Shown here one piece after another: positions 46,994 to 56,360 of a stretch of DNA of 64,000 bases (its first letter is position 1; each line of letters begins with the position of its first letter). The DNA lies in NCBI GenBank assembly GCA_050248715.1, contig JBFWRV010000020.1, positions 25,988 to 89,987 of the forward strand, in the 5' to 3' direction. The translations under genes and the position numbers were made by a program. Under the pieces are notes generated by a model. That model ran no database searches, was not told the origin of the DNA, and saw only the letters and a list, made by a program, of their open reading frames with translations. The stretch comes from AWTP1-13 sp050248715 (GTDB lineage Bacteria; Pseudomonadota; Alphaproteobacteria; Rhizobiales; Hyphomicrobiaceae).

Positions 46994-47407
46994 TTAGAAT
47001 TTAACGACCACGTACTGCTCCTCGACAGTCACCGGCACCGTCTCGGCAACATAAGGGCCCTTGACCACTTCGCCACCCGCGGCAATTTCCGTCGGATAGG
47101 CCCGCGCCCGCACCTTGGCCGGTTCGCACCAGGATTGGCCGGTCCTTATGTCGAACTCCCATCCGTGCCAGGGGCAGCGTACCATTTCGCCCTTGCGGAT
47201 CATCCGGAATTCGCCCGGCCGGTCACCGACCGCAAGGCCGGTGATCAGGCCATCACACAAGCGGCCGCCCTGGTGCGGACATCGGTTGAGCAGGCCGTAG
47301 AACTCTCCGCCAAGGTTGAAGATCCCGATCGGCCGCCCGCCGACAGAGAACACTTTGTGAGTGCCAGGCGGTATCTCCGAAACGGTGGCAACGACGTATC
47401 TTTGCAT
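46994..47407 (-). CDS. Rieske [2Fe-2S] protein
   Basis: 137 residues with the Rieske ligands C43/H45 (CPHQG) and C78/H81 (CPWHG), spaced as in ring-hydroxylating oxygenase ferredoxins or stand-alone Rieske proteins. No oxygenase large subunit, catalytic iron domain or reductase lies nearby. It sits 13 bases from the receptor pseudogene and 67 bases from the amidohydrolase pair, all on the minus strand. Electron carrier for an unlinked enzyme is the simplest role. Confidence 0.9.
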   Translation of the reverse strand: MQRYVVATVSEIPPGTHKVFSVGGRPIGIFNLGGEFYGLLNRCPHQGGRLCDGLITGLAVGDRPGEFRMIRKGEMVRCPWHGWEFDIRTGQSWCEPAKVRARAYPTEIAAGGEVVKGPYVAETVPVTVEEQYVVVKF

Positions 47408-47420
47408 GTCGACTTCGGCT

Positions 47421-48405
47421 TTAGTCCACGCGGATCTTCTGCTCGGTGATGAGCTTGCCCCACTTGGCACGCTCGGAGGCTATGTACTCGGCGAACTCGG
47501 CTGCACTCGACCCGACCGTTTCAGCAACAAGGCTTGTCAACCGTTCCCGCAACGTCGCGTCCTTGCAGATCGTGCGCGTGTCCGCCTCGATCCTGTCGCA
47601 GATGGCCTTTGGGGTTCCCGTCCGTACGCCGACGCCTGAGAACGACATGGTATCGAATCCCGGCAATGTGTCCGCCACCGGAATGAACTCAGGCGCTAGC
47701 GGATAGCGCTTGAGCGAAGTAATGCCGATCGCCTTTACCGAGCCGGCGCGCGCCTGGTTGATGATCGAGGTGATGTTGTCGAACATCAGATCAGTCTTTT
47801 GCGCGACGAGGTCGTTGAGCGCAGGTGCGCTGCCGCGGTAGTGCACGGTCGCCCAATCGGCGCCGGTCATGCGTTTGAAGAGTTCGGCGGAGAGGTGGAC
47901 CGTCGTGCCGATGCCGGGCGAGGCGCAGTTGAGCTTGCCCGGGTTGGCCTTGGCGTAGGCGATCAGCTCCGGAACGGAGTGGACCGGCAGGTCCTTGCGC
48001 ACGCACAACAGGTTCGGCAGGCTCGCTACCAGGGAGAGCGGCGCGATGTCCGTCTCCGGGTTGAAGGGCATTCGCGCGAACATGAATTGGTTGGTCGAAA
48101 TGTTGGGCGGGACGATAAGAATCTGCGTGCCGTCCGTCGGACCCTTGGCGACGCGATCCATACCGATGTTTGCTGACGCGCCCGAGACGTTCTCGACGAT
48201 GGTCGGCACCTTCCAGAGTGCGCCCAGCCGGTCGGCGACAAATGCGGCCAACCACGTCCTGGCCGCCGCCCGGCGGATAGCCGACAATGAACTTTACGGT
48301 AAGCCCCGCAGGGTAGTCTGCCTGCGCCAGCGCCGCGCCAGCGATGGGTGAAAGGCCCGCCGACAGCAGTCCTGACGTGAATGCTCGCCGTGTCGCACTA
48401 GCCAC
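47421..48405 (-). pseudogene. Tripartite tricarboxylate transporter receptor (TctC/Bug), frameshifted
   Basis: The signal peptide and first strand (SATRRAFTSGLLSAGLSPIA, then TVKFIVGYPPGGGQDVVGR) read from GTG 48405, which has GGGAGG upstream. The remainder (FVADRLGALWKVPTIVENVS to KLITEQKIRVD) continues in another frame from about 48255. One missing base would explain it. The rest of the gene is intact, so this is either a recent mutation or a sequencing error. Bug receptors bind carboxylates; no TctAB genes are present. Confidence 0.8.
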
Positions 48406-48834
48406 GTTGCGCCTCCCCGTTCCACCCAGGAAGTGCAACTTATACTGAGAAAGTGCGGACCGCTAGGTTTGCGTCCTGAGAGGCGGAGCACAAGCCAGGG
48501 GTACTAGGCTCCATAAGGCCAGACCGGGATGGCGTCGCAAGAACCAACTGAGGACTGCAGTAAGCGCGCTGTGCACGGGGGCGTCGGGCACGTCCATCCG
48601 GCATTTCCCCGCTCTGCAAAGCGCGTCCAGTGGGCCCCGATATCCGGCAGCCCACTCACGGCTTTCGGGCGGCCGATATGTTAAGTCCTTGATCATCTCA
48701 CCGGACTGGAGAGACAAAGGGGTCTGCGACTTCCCAGCGGAAGCGAATAGCTCGCCCGTGTAGAACGAGTACCGCCAGCCCAGGCTTGTCGCCGCGCTTG
48801 GCTTCGTCAAATTGAGAGCGGGTAGGAGGTGGCG
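48406..48834. other. Intergenic region
   Basis: About 430 bases without a supported gene. Overlapping frames lack ribosome sites and known domains. It should contain the divergent promoters for the receptor gene and the methyltransferase. Confidence 0.4.
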
Positions 48835-49665
48835 ATGACAGATGGAAAGTCGATCTCCGATCATTGGGCAACCGGTGACGTCTATGCGCGTATCCTGGAT
48901 GCCATGAGACTGGCGTCTCTGTCGCCCGAAACAGTGACCGTGGAGCAGCTGGCGCCGGTCGATCATTTTCACGCGCGCGGACTAGCAGCAACCGTCGAAT
49001 TGGCTGACGTTCTTCCGATCCAAGCCGGTCATCACGTCCTTGACATTGGTTGCGGCGTTGGCGGACCGGCACGCTATCTGGCCCAGCGTTTTGGCTGCCG
49101 GGTGAGCGGCGTTGATATCACGGCTCCCTTTGTCGAAGCTGCGAACAAGTTGACCGCCCTCTTGAAAATGGAAGAGCTGGTCAAGGTGACGTTGGGCGAT
49201 GGGGAGCATCTGCCCTTCGGCAACGCCGTGTTCGATGGCGGTTACGCTCAGCACGTGACGATGAGCATCGCGGACCGGCCCCGCTTCTTCAATGAAGCCT
49301 TCCGCGTCATCAGGCCTGGTGGTTTCTTTGCCCTCACCGAACAGGGCCTGGGTCCCACTGGCAATCCACACTACCCGCTCCCCTGGTCGGAAGATGGGAG
49401 CGGAGCCCATCTCGTCACGCCGGCCGATACAGTGGCGTACCTCAAGGGCGCTGGCTTCACCGACATCAGAGTGGAGGACACCGGCGCGAAATACCTCGCC
49501 GGGTACCGTCGTGCCATGGATCTTGCAGCTCAGGGGGCTCTCCCGCCGTTCGGCATTCAAATTCTGATGGGAGTGACGGCACCCGCCAAGACAAGAAACG
49601 CAGCCCGCAACATTGAAGAACGTCGAACACATCCTGTCCAAATCATTTGCCGCAGGCCGCATTAA
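48835..49665 (+). CDS. SAM-dependent methyltransferase (UbiE/PMT-like)
   Basis: 276 residues with motif I VLDIGCGVGGPARYLA, the acidic GVDITAPFVEAAN loop, HVTMSIADRPRFF and a motif III RVIRPGGFFALTEQGL. Similar to sarcosine/dimethylglycine and phosphoethanolamine N-methyltransferases by pattern. ATG 48835 has AGGAGG five bases upstream; GTG 48829 is an overlapping alternative. It faces away from the receptor and is single. The stretch to 49861 is non-coding. Confidence 0.87.
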   Translation: MTDGKSISDHWATGDVYARILDAMRLASLSPETVTVEQLAPVDHFHARGLAATVELADVLPIQAGHHVLDIGCGVGGPARYLAQRFGCRVSGVDITAPFVEAANKLTALLKMEELVKVTLGDGEHLPFGNAVFDGGYAQHVTMSIADRPRFFNEAFRVIRPGGFFALTEQGLGPTGNPHYPLPWSEDGSGAHLVTPADTVAYLKGAGFTDIRVEDTGAKYLAGYRRAMDLAAQGALPPFGIQILMGVTAPAKTRNAARNIEERRTHPVQIICRRPH

Positions 49666-49861
49666 TCGCACGCCATTCTTTGGCTATCGCCGGTGCTCGA
49701 CGGGTTAATGCTGATAGCGTCGCAGCCCCGAACGCAACGTGCCGGTTGCCGGCTGCGTCTTGCTCGACTTGCCACCACCAATGTCGGCAGTCGCAGCAGG
49801 CCTCCAGAGCTTACGCAGTTCCGTTGTCCGCGGGCTGGGCAGCTTGTCAGGCTGCTGCGCC

Positions 49862-51820
49862 CTACACCGCCAGCCCCGCCATCATGCCTTCGTAGACAGC
49901 CTCTTCGGCCGAGCGCGGCGACAGGCAATCGCCGGCAAGGTGCAGCGGCACACCGAGCGGGCTGAGCTGCTGCTCCAGCGACGTGTTCGGCCGGTGGCCA
50001 AGGGCAAGCACCACTGTCTGCACCTCGTTCGCAATGATCGGGTCGCCCGAGACAATGTGCGCCATGTAGGCGGTATCAGCATCGACGCCGAACAGTCGCG
50101 CATAGGGGATCACCTCGACGCCGAGCTTGTGCAGCTTGCCGGCCAGGTGGTCGCGTAGATATTGCTGCAGGTTCTGTCCGGCGTGCGTGCCGGTGACGGC
50201 GAGGCGCACATGCCGACCCTCGCGTGCCAGCTTCTCGGCAACACCCATTCCGACCCAGTCGCAGCGCCAGTCGGCGACGAGTACGCGCCCGCCGGGGTTG
50301 GCGCGACCCTCTAGAACCGCCCATGCATCGAGCACGTGTGCGTCCTCGGCGCCTTCGATCTCGGGGCGGTAGGGCAGGCCGCCGGTGGCGACGATGACGG
50401 CATCGGGCTTCTCATGTCGGATCGTTGCTGTGGAGACCGGCGCGTTGAGCCGCACATCGACGCCGGCGCGCACCATCTCCTGTTGCAGGTTGGTGACAAG
50501 CCCCCCGAACTCCGCGCGCTCCGGCAACAGTTGTGCCAGGAGCACCTGGCCGCCCAGGCGGAGTTTCGCCTCGTGAAGCGTCACATGATGACCGCGTTCT
50601 GCTGCCGTCAGCGCTGCCTTCATGCCCGCCGGTCCACCACCGGCTACGAGAATGCGCCGAGGTGTGGCGGACCTTGCGATGTTGCCGAGCTTGCGCTCGC
50701 GCCCAGTCACTGGATTCTGGATACAGGAAATGCCGAAGCCCATGTGGTAGTGGCCGATGCAGGCCTGGTTGCAAGCGATGCAGGCGCGGATCTCGTCGTT
50801 GCGGCCCTCGCGCGCCTTGTTGGGCATCTCGGGATCCGAGATCATGGCCCGTGTCATGCCGCACATGTCGGCCTGGCCGGCGGCGAGCACTGCCTCGGCG
50901 ATCTGCGGCTGGTTGATGCGTCCGGCAACGAGCACGGGCAGGCCGACGGCAGCGCGCAGCGTGCCGGCCTTCGGCGCCACGTAGGCGTGCGCGATCTCCA
51001 TCGGCGGAACGACGTGCACCGAGCCGCCGAGGCCCTGCATGGAGCCGTAGGTCGTGTTGACATAGTCAATGGCACCTTTGGCCTTCAGCGCCTGGCAGAC
51101 GGCAATCACCTCGTCCTCCTCGAGGCCGCCAGGCTCCACCTCATGGGCCGAGATGCGGATGCCGAGCACTGGGCCGGCATCCAGGTTGTTGCGAACGATG
51201 GCCAAGAGGTCGGCAAGGAAGCGCAGCCGGTTCTCGAAGCTGCCTCCGTAGGCATCGGTACGCAGGTTGTGGCGGGGATTGAGGAAATCCGAGATAAGCA
51301 GGCCGTGGCTCGCGAGCAGTTCGATGCCGTCGAAGCCTGCCTCGCCGAAGCGGCGCGCCGCCTTGCCAGCCTCGGCGATGATCTCCTCGATCAAGGCTAC
51401 GGGCATCTCGCGCGGCATGGTGTGGAAACGCTGGTCAGGAACGACCGAGGGTGCGTAGGCGACGCCGCGCAGGCCGCCGGAGAGCCTCTTCGTAACCCGG
51501 CCGGAATGGGAGATCTGCCCGAAGATTTTCGCACCCTGGCGGTGAACGCTGTCGGCAAGATTTCTGAGGCCGGGAATGCAGTCATCGCTGGCCACGATCA
51601 GCTCGGGGCTGTCCGTGAAGCCGCTGGCATGAAAACGGGCAGCCTCCACGATGATGAGACCGACGCCGCCTTTGGCCCGCGCCTCGTGATAGGCAACGAA
51701 GTCCTCGGCCGGCAACCCGCCCCGGGCGAGATAGGTTTGATGGCCGGTCGAGAGGATGCGATTGCGAATTTCGGTGTTGCGCAGTCTGATGGGGGAGAAC
51801 AGGCGGGGGAAGGAGGGCAT
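49862..51820 (-). CDS. FMN/[4Fe-4S]/FAD oxidoreductase (2,4-dienoyl-CoA reductase / trimethylamine dehydrogenase family)
   Basis: 652 residues in three parts: an N-terminal old-yellow-enzyme TIM barrel with FMN (FSPIRLRNTEIRNRI, GQISHSGR, SHGLLISDFLNP), a linking iron-sulfur motif (CIACNQACIG, then C at x11) and a C-terminal FAD/NAD domain (RRILVAGGGPAGMKAA). The architecture is shared by FadH-type dienoyl-CoA reductases, dimethylamine/trimethylamine dehydrogenases and other ene-reductases. Substrate not decided. Minus strand, next to the M24 protein, 108 bases apart. Confidence 0.9.
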   Translation of the reverse strand: MPSFPRLFSPIRLRNTEIRNRILSTGHQTYLARGGLPAEDFVAYHEARAKGGVGLIIVEAARFHASGFTDSPELIVASDDCIPGLRNLADSVHRQGAKIFGQISHSGRVTKRLSGGLRGVAYAPSVVPDQRFHTMPREMPVALIEEIIAEAGKAARRFGEAGFDGIELLASHGLLISDFLNPRHNLRTDAYGGSFENRLRFLADLLAIVRNNLDAGPVLGIRISAHEVEPGGLEEDEVIAVCQALKAKGAIDYVNTTYGSMQGLGGSVHVVPPMEIAHAYVAPKAGTLRAAVGLPVLVAGRINQPQIAEAVLAAGQADMCGMTRAMISDPEMPNKAREGRNDEIRACIACNQACIGHYHMGFGISCIQNPVTGRERKLGNIARSATPRRILVAGGGPAGMKAALTAAERGHHVTLHEAKLRLGGQVLLAQLLPERAEFGGLVTNLQQEMVRAGVDVRLNAPVSTATIRHEKPDAVIVATGGLPYRPEIEGAEDAHVLDAWAVLEGRANPGGRVLVADWRCDWVGMGVAEKLAREGRHVRLAVTGTHAGQNLQQYLRDHLAGKLHKLGVEVIPYARLFGVDADTAYMAHIVSGDPIIANEVQTVVLALGHRPNTSLEQQLSPLGVPLHLAGDCLSPRSAEEAVYEGMMAGLAV

Positions 51821-51928
51821 GGGCTTTCCACTGGCGCGAGCTGTTGCGGCACGGCCGGATAAGCCAACACTCTATGCCACTTCCGTGGCCTGGACGAGGA
51901 CGCGGTTTCCGGTCGAGCTCGCGGTGAT

Positions 51929-53089
51929 TCAGCTGCGCACGATGTACTCGGGCGCGAGCCGGCTCAGGACCTCCGCGCCCTCGGAGGTCAGCACGATCGT
52001 GTGGCCGAGCGACATTGCAAGGTTCTTCGGCGCGTCAATCAGGATCGCGTGCAGGAACAGCACCATGCCGGGTGCGGCAGGCATCGTGTTGCCGGAGTAA
52101 AGCATCGGCGGGACGTCCATCCAGGTCGGACGATAGAGCGCTCCGAGCGAATATCCGCAGGCCGACATGCGAGCGTCGGCGTAACCCGCGGCGTCGTAAA
52201 CCCGTCGGTGGGCGTCATCGATCTCGCCGAGGGGGCGACCGGGTCTTGCCGCCGCGGTCATCGCCGCGAGTGCCTCCCGCGTTACCTCGAACATCTTCTG
52301 CTGCGTCGGGTTGCCCTCGCCTATCGCGATGGTGCGCATCAGACAGGCAGCATAGCGCCGGTAGCTGCCGGCAAACTCGAGGGTCAGCTGGTCGACCGGA
52401 TCGAGATGACGGAACCCCGTGGCACTGCGGATCAGGAGCGCGCGATCGCCGGAGCCGAGCACGGGGCCTGAGGGCGGCGGGTCACCGCCGCCCTCGAGGA
52501 TCGGCACCGAGCCTGCGGCCGCGATGTCGCCCTCGAAGGCACCCGGCCGTGCCGCCGCCAGCATCGCCTCAAGCGACTGATCGGCAAGCTCTGCGGCCCG
52601 GCGCACGTAGGCGATTTCGGCAGGAGATTTCACGAGCCGCAGCGTGCGCACGATGTGGGAGGCGTCGACGAGCTCGCACCAGCCCGCGAGGCGCTGGCGC
52701 ACGAGCTCGAATTTGTCGCCCGTCAGCCCAAACGTGCGCATCTCGATCCCGACACGCGCCCCCTCCAGCCCCTTCTCGGCCAAGATCTGGGACAGCTCCC
52801 TGCTCGGGTCGGCGCCTTCCATGTCGTACCACAGGCGGACGTCCTCGATGATGGAGGTGCGGCGCGCCTGCTCGAGGTCGGGCCGCCGCGTCAGCAACGT
52901 GATCGGTCCATCGCTGGTCGTCAGCACGGCGCACTGGAAGAAGACGAAGCCGCTGGTGTCGAAGCCGGTGAGATAGTAAAGGCTCTCCTGCGCAAACAGC
53001 AGGACAGCGTGCAGTTGGTCTGCGGCGAGCGCTTTCCGCGCTGCAGCAATCCGGCTCTCGAACTCCTTCCGCTCGAAGTGCAGGGCCAT
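51929..53089 (-). CDS. M24-family creatinase/ectoine-hydrolase-like protein
   Basis: 386 residues with the pita-bread fold and an N-terminal creatinase domain (about 1-140). Metal-dependent M24 peptidases need two aspartates (as in FDLGxxYxGYxxDxTRT); the equivalent stretch here is LEFAGSYRRYAACLMRT, with no aspartate. The pattern is as in creatinase and ectoine hydrolase, which do not use metal. It probably hydrolyses an amide or amidine. ATG 53089. A divergent partner of the plus-strand ABC operon, 143 bases away. Confidence 0.85.
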   Translation of the reverse strand: MALHFERKEFESRIAAARKALAADQLHAVLLFAQESLYYLTGFDTSGFVFFQCAVLTTSDGPITLLTRRPDLEQARRTSIIEDVRLWYDMEGADPSRELSQILAEKGLEGARVGIEMRTFGLTGDKFELVRQRLAGWCELVDASHIVRTLRLVKSPAEIAYVRRAAELADQSLEAMLAAARPGAFEGDIAAAGSVPILEGGGDPPPSGPVLGSGDRALLIRSATGFRHLDPVDQLTLEFAGSYRRYAACLMRTIAIGEGNPTQQKMFEVTREALAAMTAAARPGRPLGEIDDAHRRVYDAAGYADARMSACGYSLGALYRPTWMDVPPMLYSGNTMPAAPGMVLFLHAILIDAPKNLAMSLGHTIVLTSEGAEVLSRLAPEYIVRS

Positions 53090-53232
53090 GGGTCGCCTCC
53101 TTGCCGGCCGGCGCCGAGCCTATTGGTACGTCGGCCCGTGCGCAAACTCGCGCCACCTTAGCGCCTTGACGAACGGGCGGCCCTGCCGCGAAATACCTTG
53201 GCTAGTCGGCCTCGGTATAAAGGGAGTTGGCG

Positions 53233-54294
53233 ATGACCAGGAAGTGCGACGGCGCAATCTCACTCGCATGCTCGGCACTGTTGCTCGCTGCTCCGCAAGC
53301 GATGGCACAGGAGAAGAAGACGCTCACCGTCTCATCGTGGGGCGGCGCCTTCCAAAAGGCTCAGAAGGAGGCGTGGTTCGGCATCGTTGAGAAAGAGCTG
53401 AACGTCACCATCAAGGAGGACACCACCTCCGGCATCGCCGACGTGCGCACCCAGGTCGCCTCCGGCAAGCCTACCTGGGATCTCACGACCCAGGGCGCCT
53501 ACAGCTGCGCATTGCTCGAGAAGGAAGGCCGCCTGGAGAAGTTCGACGCCGATACCATGAAGGCGCTTGTCGATGTCCCGACGACACTCGGCCGCTCGGA
53601 ACACTGCGCACCGCAGATCGTCTATTCCGTCGCCATCGGCTGGCGCGAAAAGGCCTTCCCGGGCAAGGAACCATCCGGTTGGGCGTCGTTTTGGGATGCG
53701 AAGAGCTTCCCCGGCCAACGCTCTGTCCGCAAGCATCCGATCTATGCGCTCGAGATGGCGCTGATCGCGGATGGCGTGCCGATGGACAAGCTCTATCCGC
53801 TCGACGTGGACCGCGCCTTCAAGAAGCTCGAGCAGCTGAAACCGCACGTGCTCGTGTGGTGGAGCTCGGGGGCGCAGTCCGCGCAGGTGCTCAAGGACGG
53901 CGAGGTCGACATGGTGTCGGCGTGGAACGGCCGCATCCAGGCGCTGGAGAATGAGCCCGAAAGCAAGGGGGGCAAGGTCAAGATCACCTTCAACGAGCAG
54001 ATCATCGTCTCCGACAGCTGGATGATCCCGAAGGGAGCACCCAACAAGGAGCTTGCCATGAAGGCGATCGCACTCATGTCGCGGCCGGAGGTGAATGCCC
54101 GTATCTCGAACTACATCAACTACGCGCCATCCAACACCAAGGCCTACGACACCGGCGTGATCCCGAAGGAGAAGCTCCCCGGCCTGCCCAATTCGCCTGA
54201 GAACTTCAAGAAGGGTTTTGTGCAGGATGTTTCGTGGTGGGTCGAGAACGCGGACGCGATGGTGAAGCGCTTCGACGCCTTCCTGCAGAGATAG
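53233..54294 (+). CDS. ABC transporter substrate-binding protein, PotD/F type
   Basis: 353 residues. A Sec signal (ISLACSALLLAAPQAMAQ) ends near residue 25. The mature domain has the PotD pattern (TVSSWGGAFQKAQKEAWFGI, TSGIADVRTQVASGKPTWDL, KDGEVDMVSAWNGRIQ). ATG 53233 has GGGAG six bases upstream. First gene of the transport operon with ATPase and two permeases. Ligand probably a polyamine-like or ureido compound that feeds the neighbouring enzymes. Confidence 0.88.
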   Translation: MTRKCDGAISLACSALLLAAPQAMAQEKKTLTVSSWGGAFQKAQKEAWFGIVEKELNVTIKEDTTSGIADVRTQVASGKPTWDLTTQGAYSCALLEKEGRLEKFDADTMKALVDVPTTLGRSEHCAPQIVYSVAIGWREKAFPGKEPSGWASFWDAKSFPGQRSVRKHPIYALEMALIADGVPMDKLYPLDVDRAFKKLEQLKPHVLVWWSSGAQSAQVLKDGEVDMVSAWNGRIQALENEPESKGGKVKITFNEQIIVSDSWMIPKGAPNKELAMKAIALMSRPEVNARISNYINYAPSNTKAYDTGVIPKEKLPGLPNSPENFKKGFVQDVSWWVENADAMVKRFDAFLQR

Positions 54295-54342
54295 TGGGCC
54301 GCCGAGCGGCCGGCTCGGCTTCTGGCTGCACGGGAGGTCCGT

Positions 54343-55443
54343 GTGAAGGCAGCGATCGGGAAAGGTTCGGCGATCTCGCTGCCAATCTCGATCCGGAACG
54401 TCACCAAGACCTACGGCAGCTTCACCGCCCTTGACGACGTCAGCCTCGAGATTGCGAGCGGCGAGTTCATCACGCTGCTCGGGCCCTCCGGGTCCGGCAA
54501 GACGACGCTGCTGATGGTGCTTGCCGGCTTCATCAGACCTGATAGCGGCGAGATAAGCTTCGGCGACCGCGATGTCTCGCTGGTGCCGCCACACAAGCGC
54601 GACGTGGGCATGGTGTTCCAGAACTATGCCCTCTTCCCGCACATGACGGTTGCCGGCAACGTCGGTTATCCGTTGCGGCTTCGCGGGGTCGCCAAGGCGG
54701 AAATCACCGACCGCGTGCAGAAGGTGCTCGAGCTGGTTCAACTCGGCGAGCATGGCACCCGCAATGTCGACCAGCTCTCGGGCGGACAGCGCCAGCGCGT
54801 CGCGCTCGCCCGCGCCATCGTCTTCGAGCCGCGCATCCTCCTCATGGACGAACCTTTGTCCGCCCTCGACAAGAAGCTGAGGGAGCAGATGCAGATCGAG
54901 GTCCGCCATCTCCACCATCGCCTCGGCATGACCACGGTCTACGTCACCCACGACCAGCGCGAGGCCCTTACCATGTCGGATCGCGTCGCGGTCATCGACA
55001 GGGGCCGTTTTCGCCAGATCGGCAAGCCGCGCGACGTATACGAGCGCCCCGAAAGCCGGTTCATCGCCGAATTCATAGGCGAGTCGCATTTCTTAGCGGT
55101 ATCCGTTCGTGGAGAAACTGCGCACTACCGGGATCGGCCGCTGCAGCTGGCGGAGCCGCCGCGCCACCCGTCGGACCAGCAGTTCCTCGTCGTGCGCCCT
55201 GAGAAGCTCAGGTTCGTCACCGATAGCGAGGATGGCCTCAACGTGTTCGAGGGAACGGCGCGGGAGGTCGTCTACCAGGGCGAGAGCACGCTGCTCTACG
55301 TCGACTTGCCCGACGGCGCCGAGATCGCGATCCGCCAGCCGGCGACCAGCCTGGGGCAGGGCTTGCCAGCGCCGGGTGCATCGGTACGGCTGGGCCTTCC
55401 GGCAGGTGACACGATGCTTGTCCCCAGCGAGGCCGCGCCGTGA
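54343..55443 (+). CDS. ABC transporter ATP-binding protein, PotA-like
   Basis: 366 residues, with Walker A GPSGSGKTT, QNYALFPHMTV, signature LSGGQRQR, Walker B ILLMDEPLSALD, VTHD and a TOBE-type C-terminal domain. GTG 54343 is preceded by GGAGG. It overlaps the next gene by four bases (GTGA). Second, independent polyamine-type importer of the window. Confidence 0.92.
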   Translation: MKAAIGKGSAISLPISIRNVTKTYGSFTALDDVSLEIASGEFITLLGPSGSGKTTLLMVLAGFIRPDSGEISFGDRDVSLVPPHKRDVGMVFQNYALFPHMTVAGNVGYPLRLRGVAKAEITDRVQKVLELVQLGEHGTRNVDQLSGGQRQRVALARAIVFEPRILLMDEPLSALDKKLREQMQIEVRHLHHRLGMTTVYVTHDQREALTMSDRVAVIDRGRFRQIGKPRDVYERPESRFIAEFIGESHFLAVSVRGETAHYRDRPLQLAEPPRHPSDQQFLVVRPEKLRFVTDSEDGLNVFEGTAREVVYQGESTLLYVDLPDGAEIAIRQPATSLGQGLPAPGASVRLGLPAGDTMLVPSEAAP

Positions 55444-56360
55444 CCGCGACGGGATTCTCAGGCCAAGACGGTCGACACGATCATCAGGCGCAGAAGGCAC
55501 CAAATGCCGCCGCCTTTCACAGGCTCGAGCGCAGCGAGAGAACGGCGCTCTCGGCGCTCGCCGTTCCGGGCCTTCTGCTCATCGGGGCCATTGCGCTCGC
55601 CCCAATTGCCTGGCTCTTCTGGCTCTCGTTCCGCGACAAGTCCGGCTTTACGCTCGAGCATTACGAGCGCCTGCTGCACCCGACTTACACGCTGACACTC
55701 GAAACCACGTTCCAGCTCTCGCTCCTGGTCACTGTAATCTGCATCGGCCTCGGCTATCCGCTCGCTTACCTCATCTCGCAGGCGTCATCCCGCCTTGCCG
55801 CATTCCTGATGCTGCTGGTGCTGTTCCCGGTTTGGACGTCGCTGCTCGTGCGCTGCTATGCTTGGCTCGTGCTGCTGCAGCGGCGGGGAGTGGTCAACAC
55901 GTGGCTGCAGGACATGGGATTGATCGAGACGCCTCTGAGACTGATGCACAATTTCACCGGGACCACGATCGGCATGGTTCATATCATGCTGCCGTTCATG
56001 GTGCTGCCGCTCTACGCGACCATGCGCTCCATCAATCGCGACTACATGCGTGCGGCGGCGAACCTCGGCGCTTCGCCGGTGAAAGCGTTCTGGCACGTGT
56101 TTGTGCCGCTGTCGCTGCCCGGACTTTTCGCCGGAATCATCATCGTATTCGTGCTCTGCCTGGGCTTCTACGTGACGCCGGCACTGCTCGGCGGAGGGCG
56201 CGTGATGATGTGGTCGATGCAGATAGAGCGTAATGTCACCTATCACTCGGACTGGGGTGCGGCGAGCGCGCTCGGCGTTGTGCTGCTGGCGATGACGCTG
56301 GCCATAATCTGGGGTGTCGGCCGGATTATCGGCTTCGACCGCATCACGGGAAGCCGATAG
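55440..56360 (+). CDS. ABC transporter permease, PotB-like
   Basis: 306 residues, about six helices with an N-terminal cytoplasmic tail (TATGFSGQDGRHDHQAQKAP) and the EAA loop ANLGASPVKAFWHVFVPLSL. GTG 55440 overlaps the ATPase stop, implying coupled translation. Confidence 0.88.
   Translation: MTATGFSGQDGRHDHQAQKAPNAAAFHRLERSERTALSALAVPGLLLIGAIALAPIAWLFWLSFRDKSGFTLEHYERLLHPTYTLTLETTFQLSLLVTVICIGLGYPLAYLISQASSRLAAFLMLLVLFPVWTSLLVRCYAWLVLLQRRGVVNTWLQDMGLIETPLRLMHNFTGTTIGMVHIMLPFMVLPLYATMRSINRDYMRAAANLGASPVKAFWHVFVPLSLPGLFAGIIIVFVLCLGFYVTPALLGGGRVMMWSMQIERNVTYHSDWGAASALGVVLLAMTLAIIWGVGRIIGFDRITGSR

Noticed and set aside
48463..48690. Short minus-strand frame with a hydrophobic end
   Set aside because: No ribosome site, no family match from memory, and it lies in the spacer of two divergent genes.
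53332..55089. 585-residue minus-strand open frame
   Set aside because: It runs antisense to the ABC receptor and ATPase genes; long antisense frames are common at this GC content.
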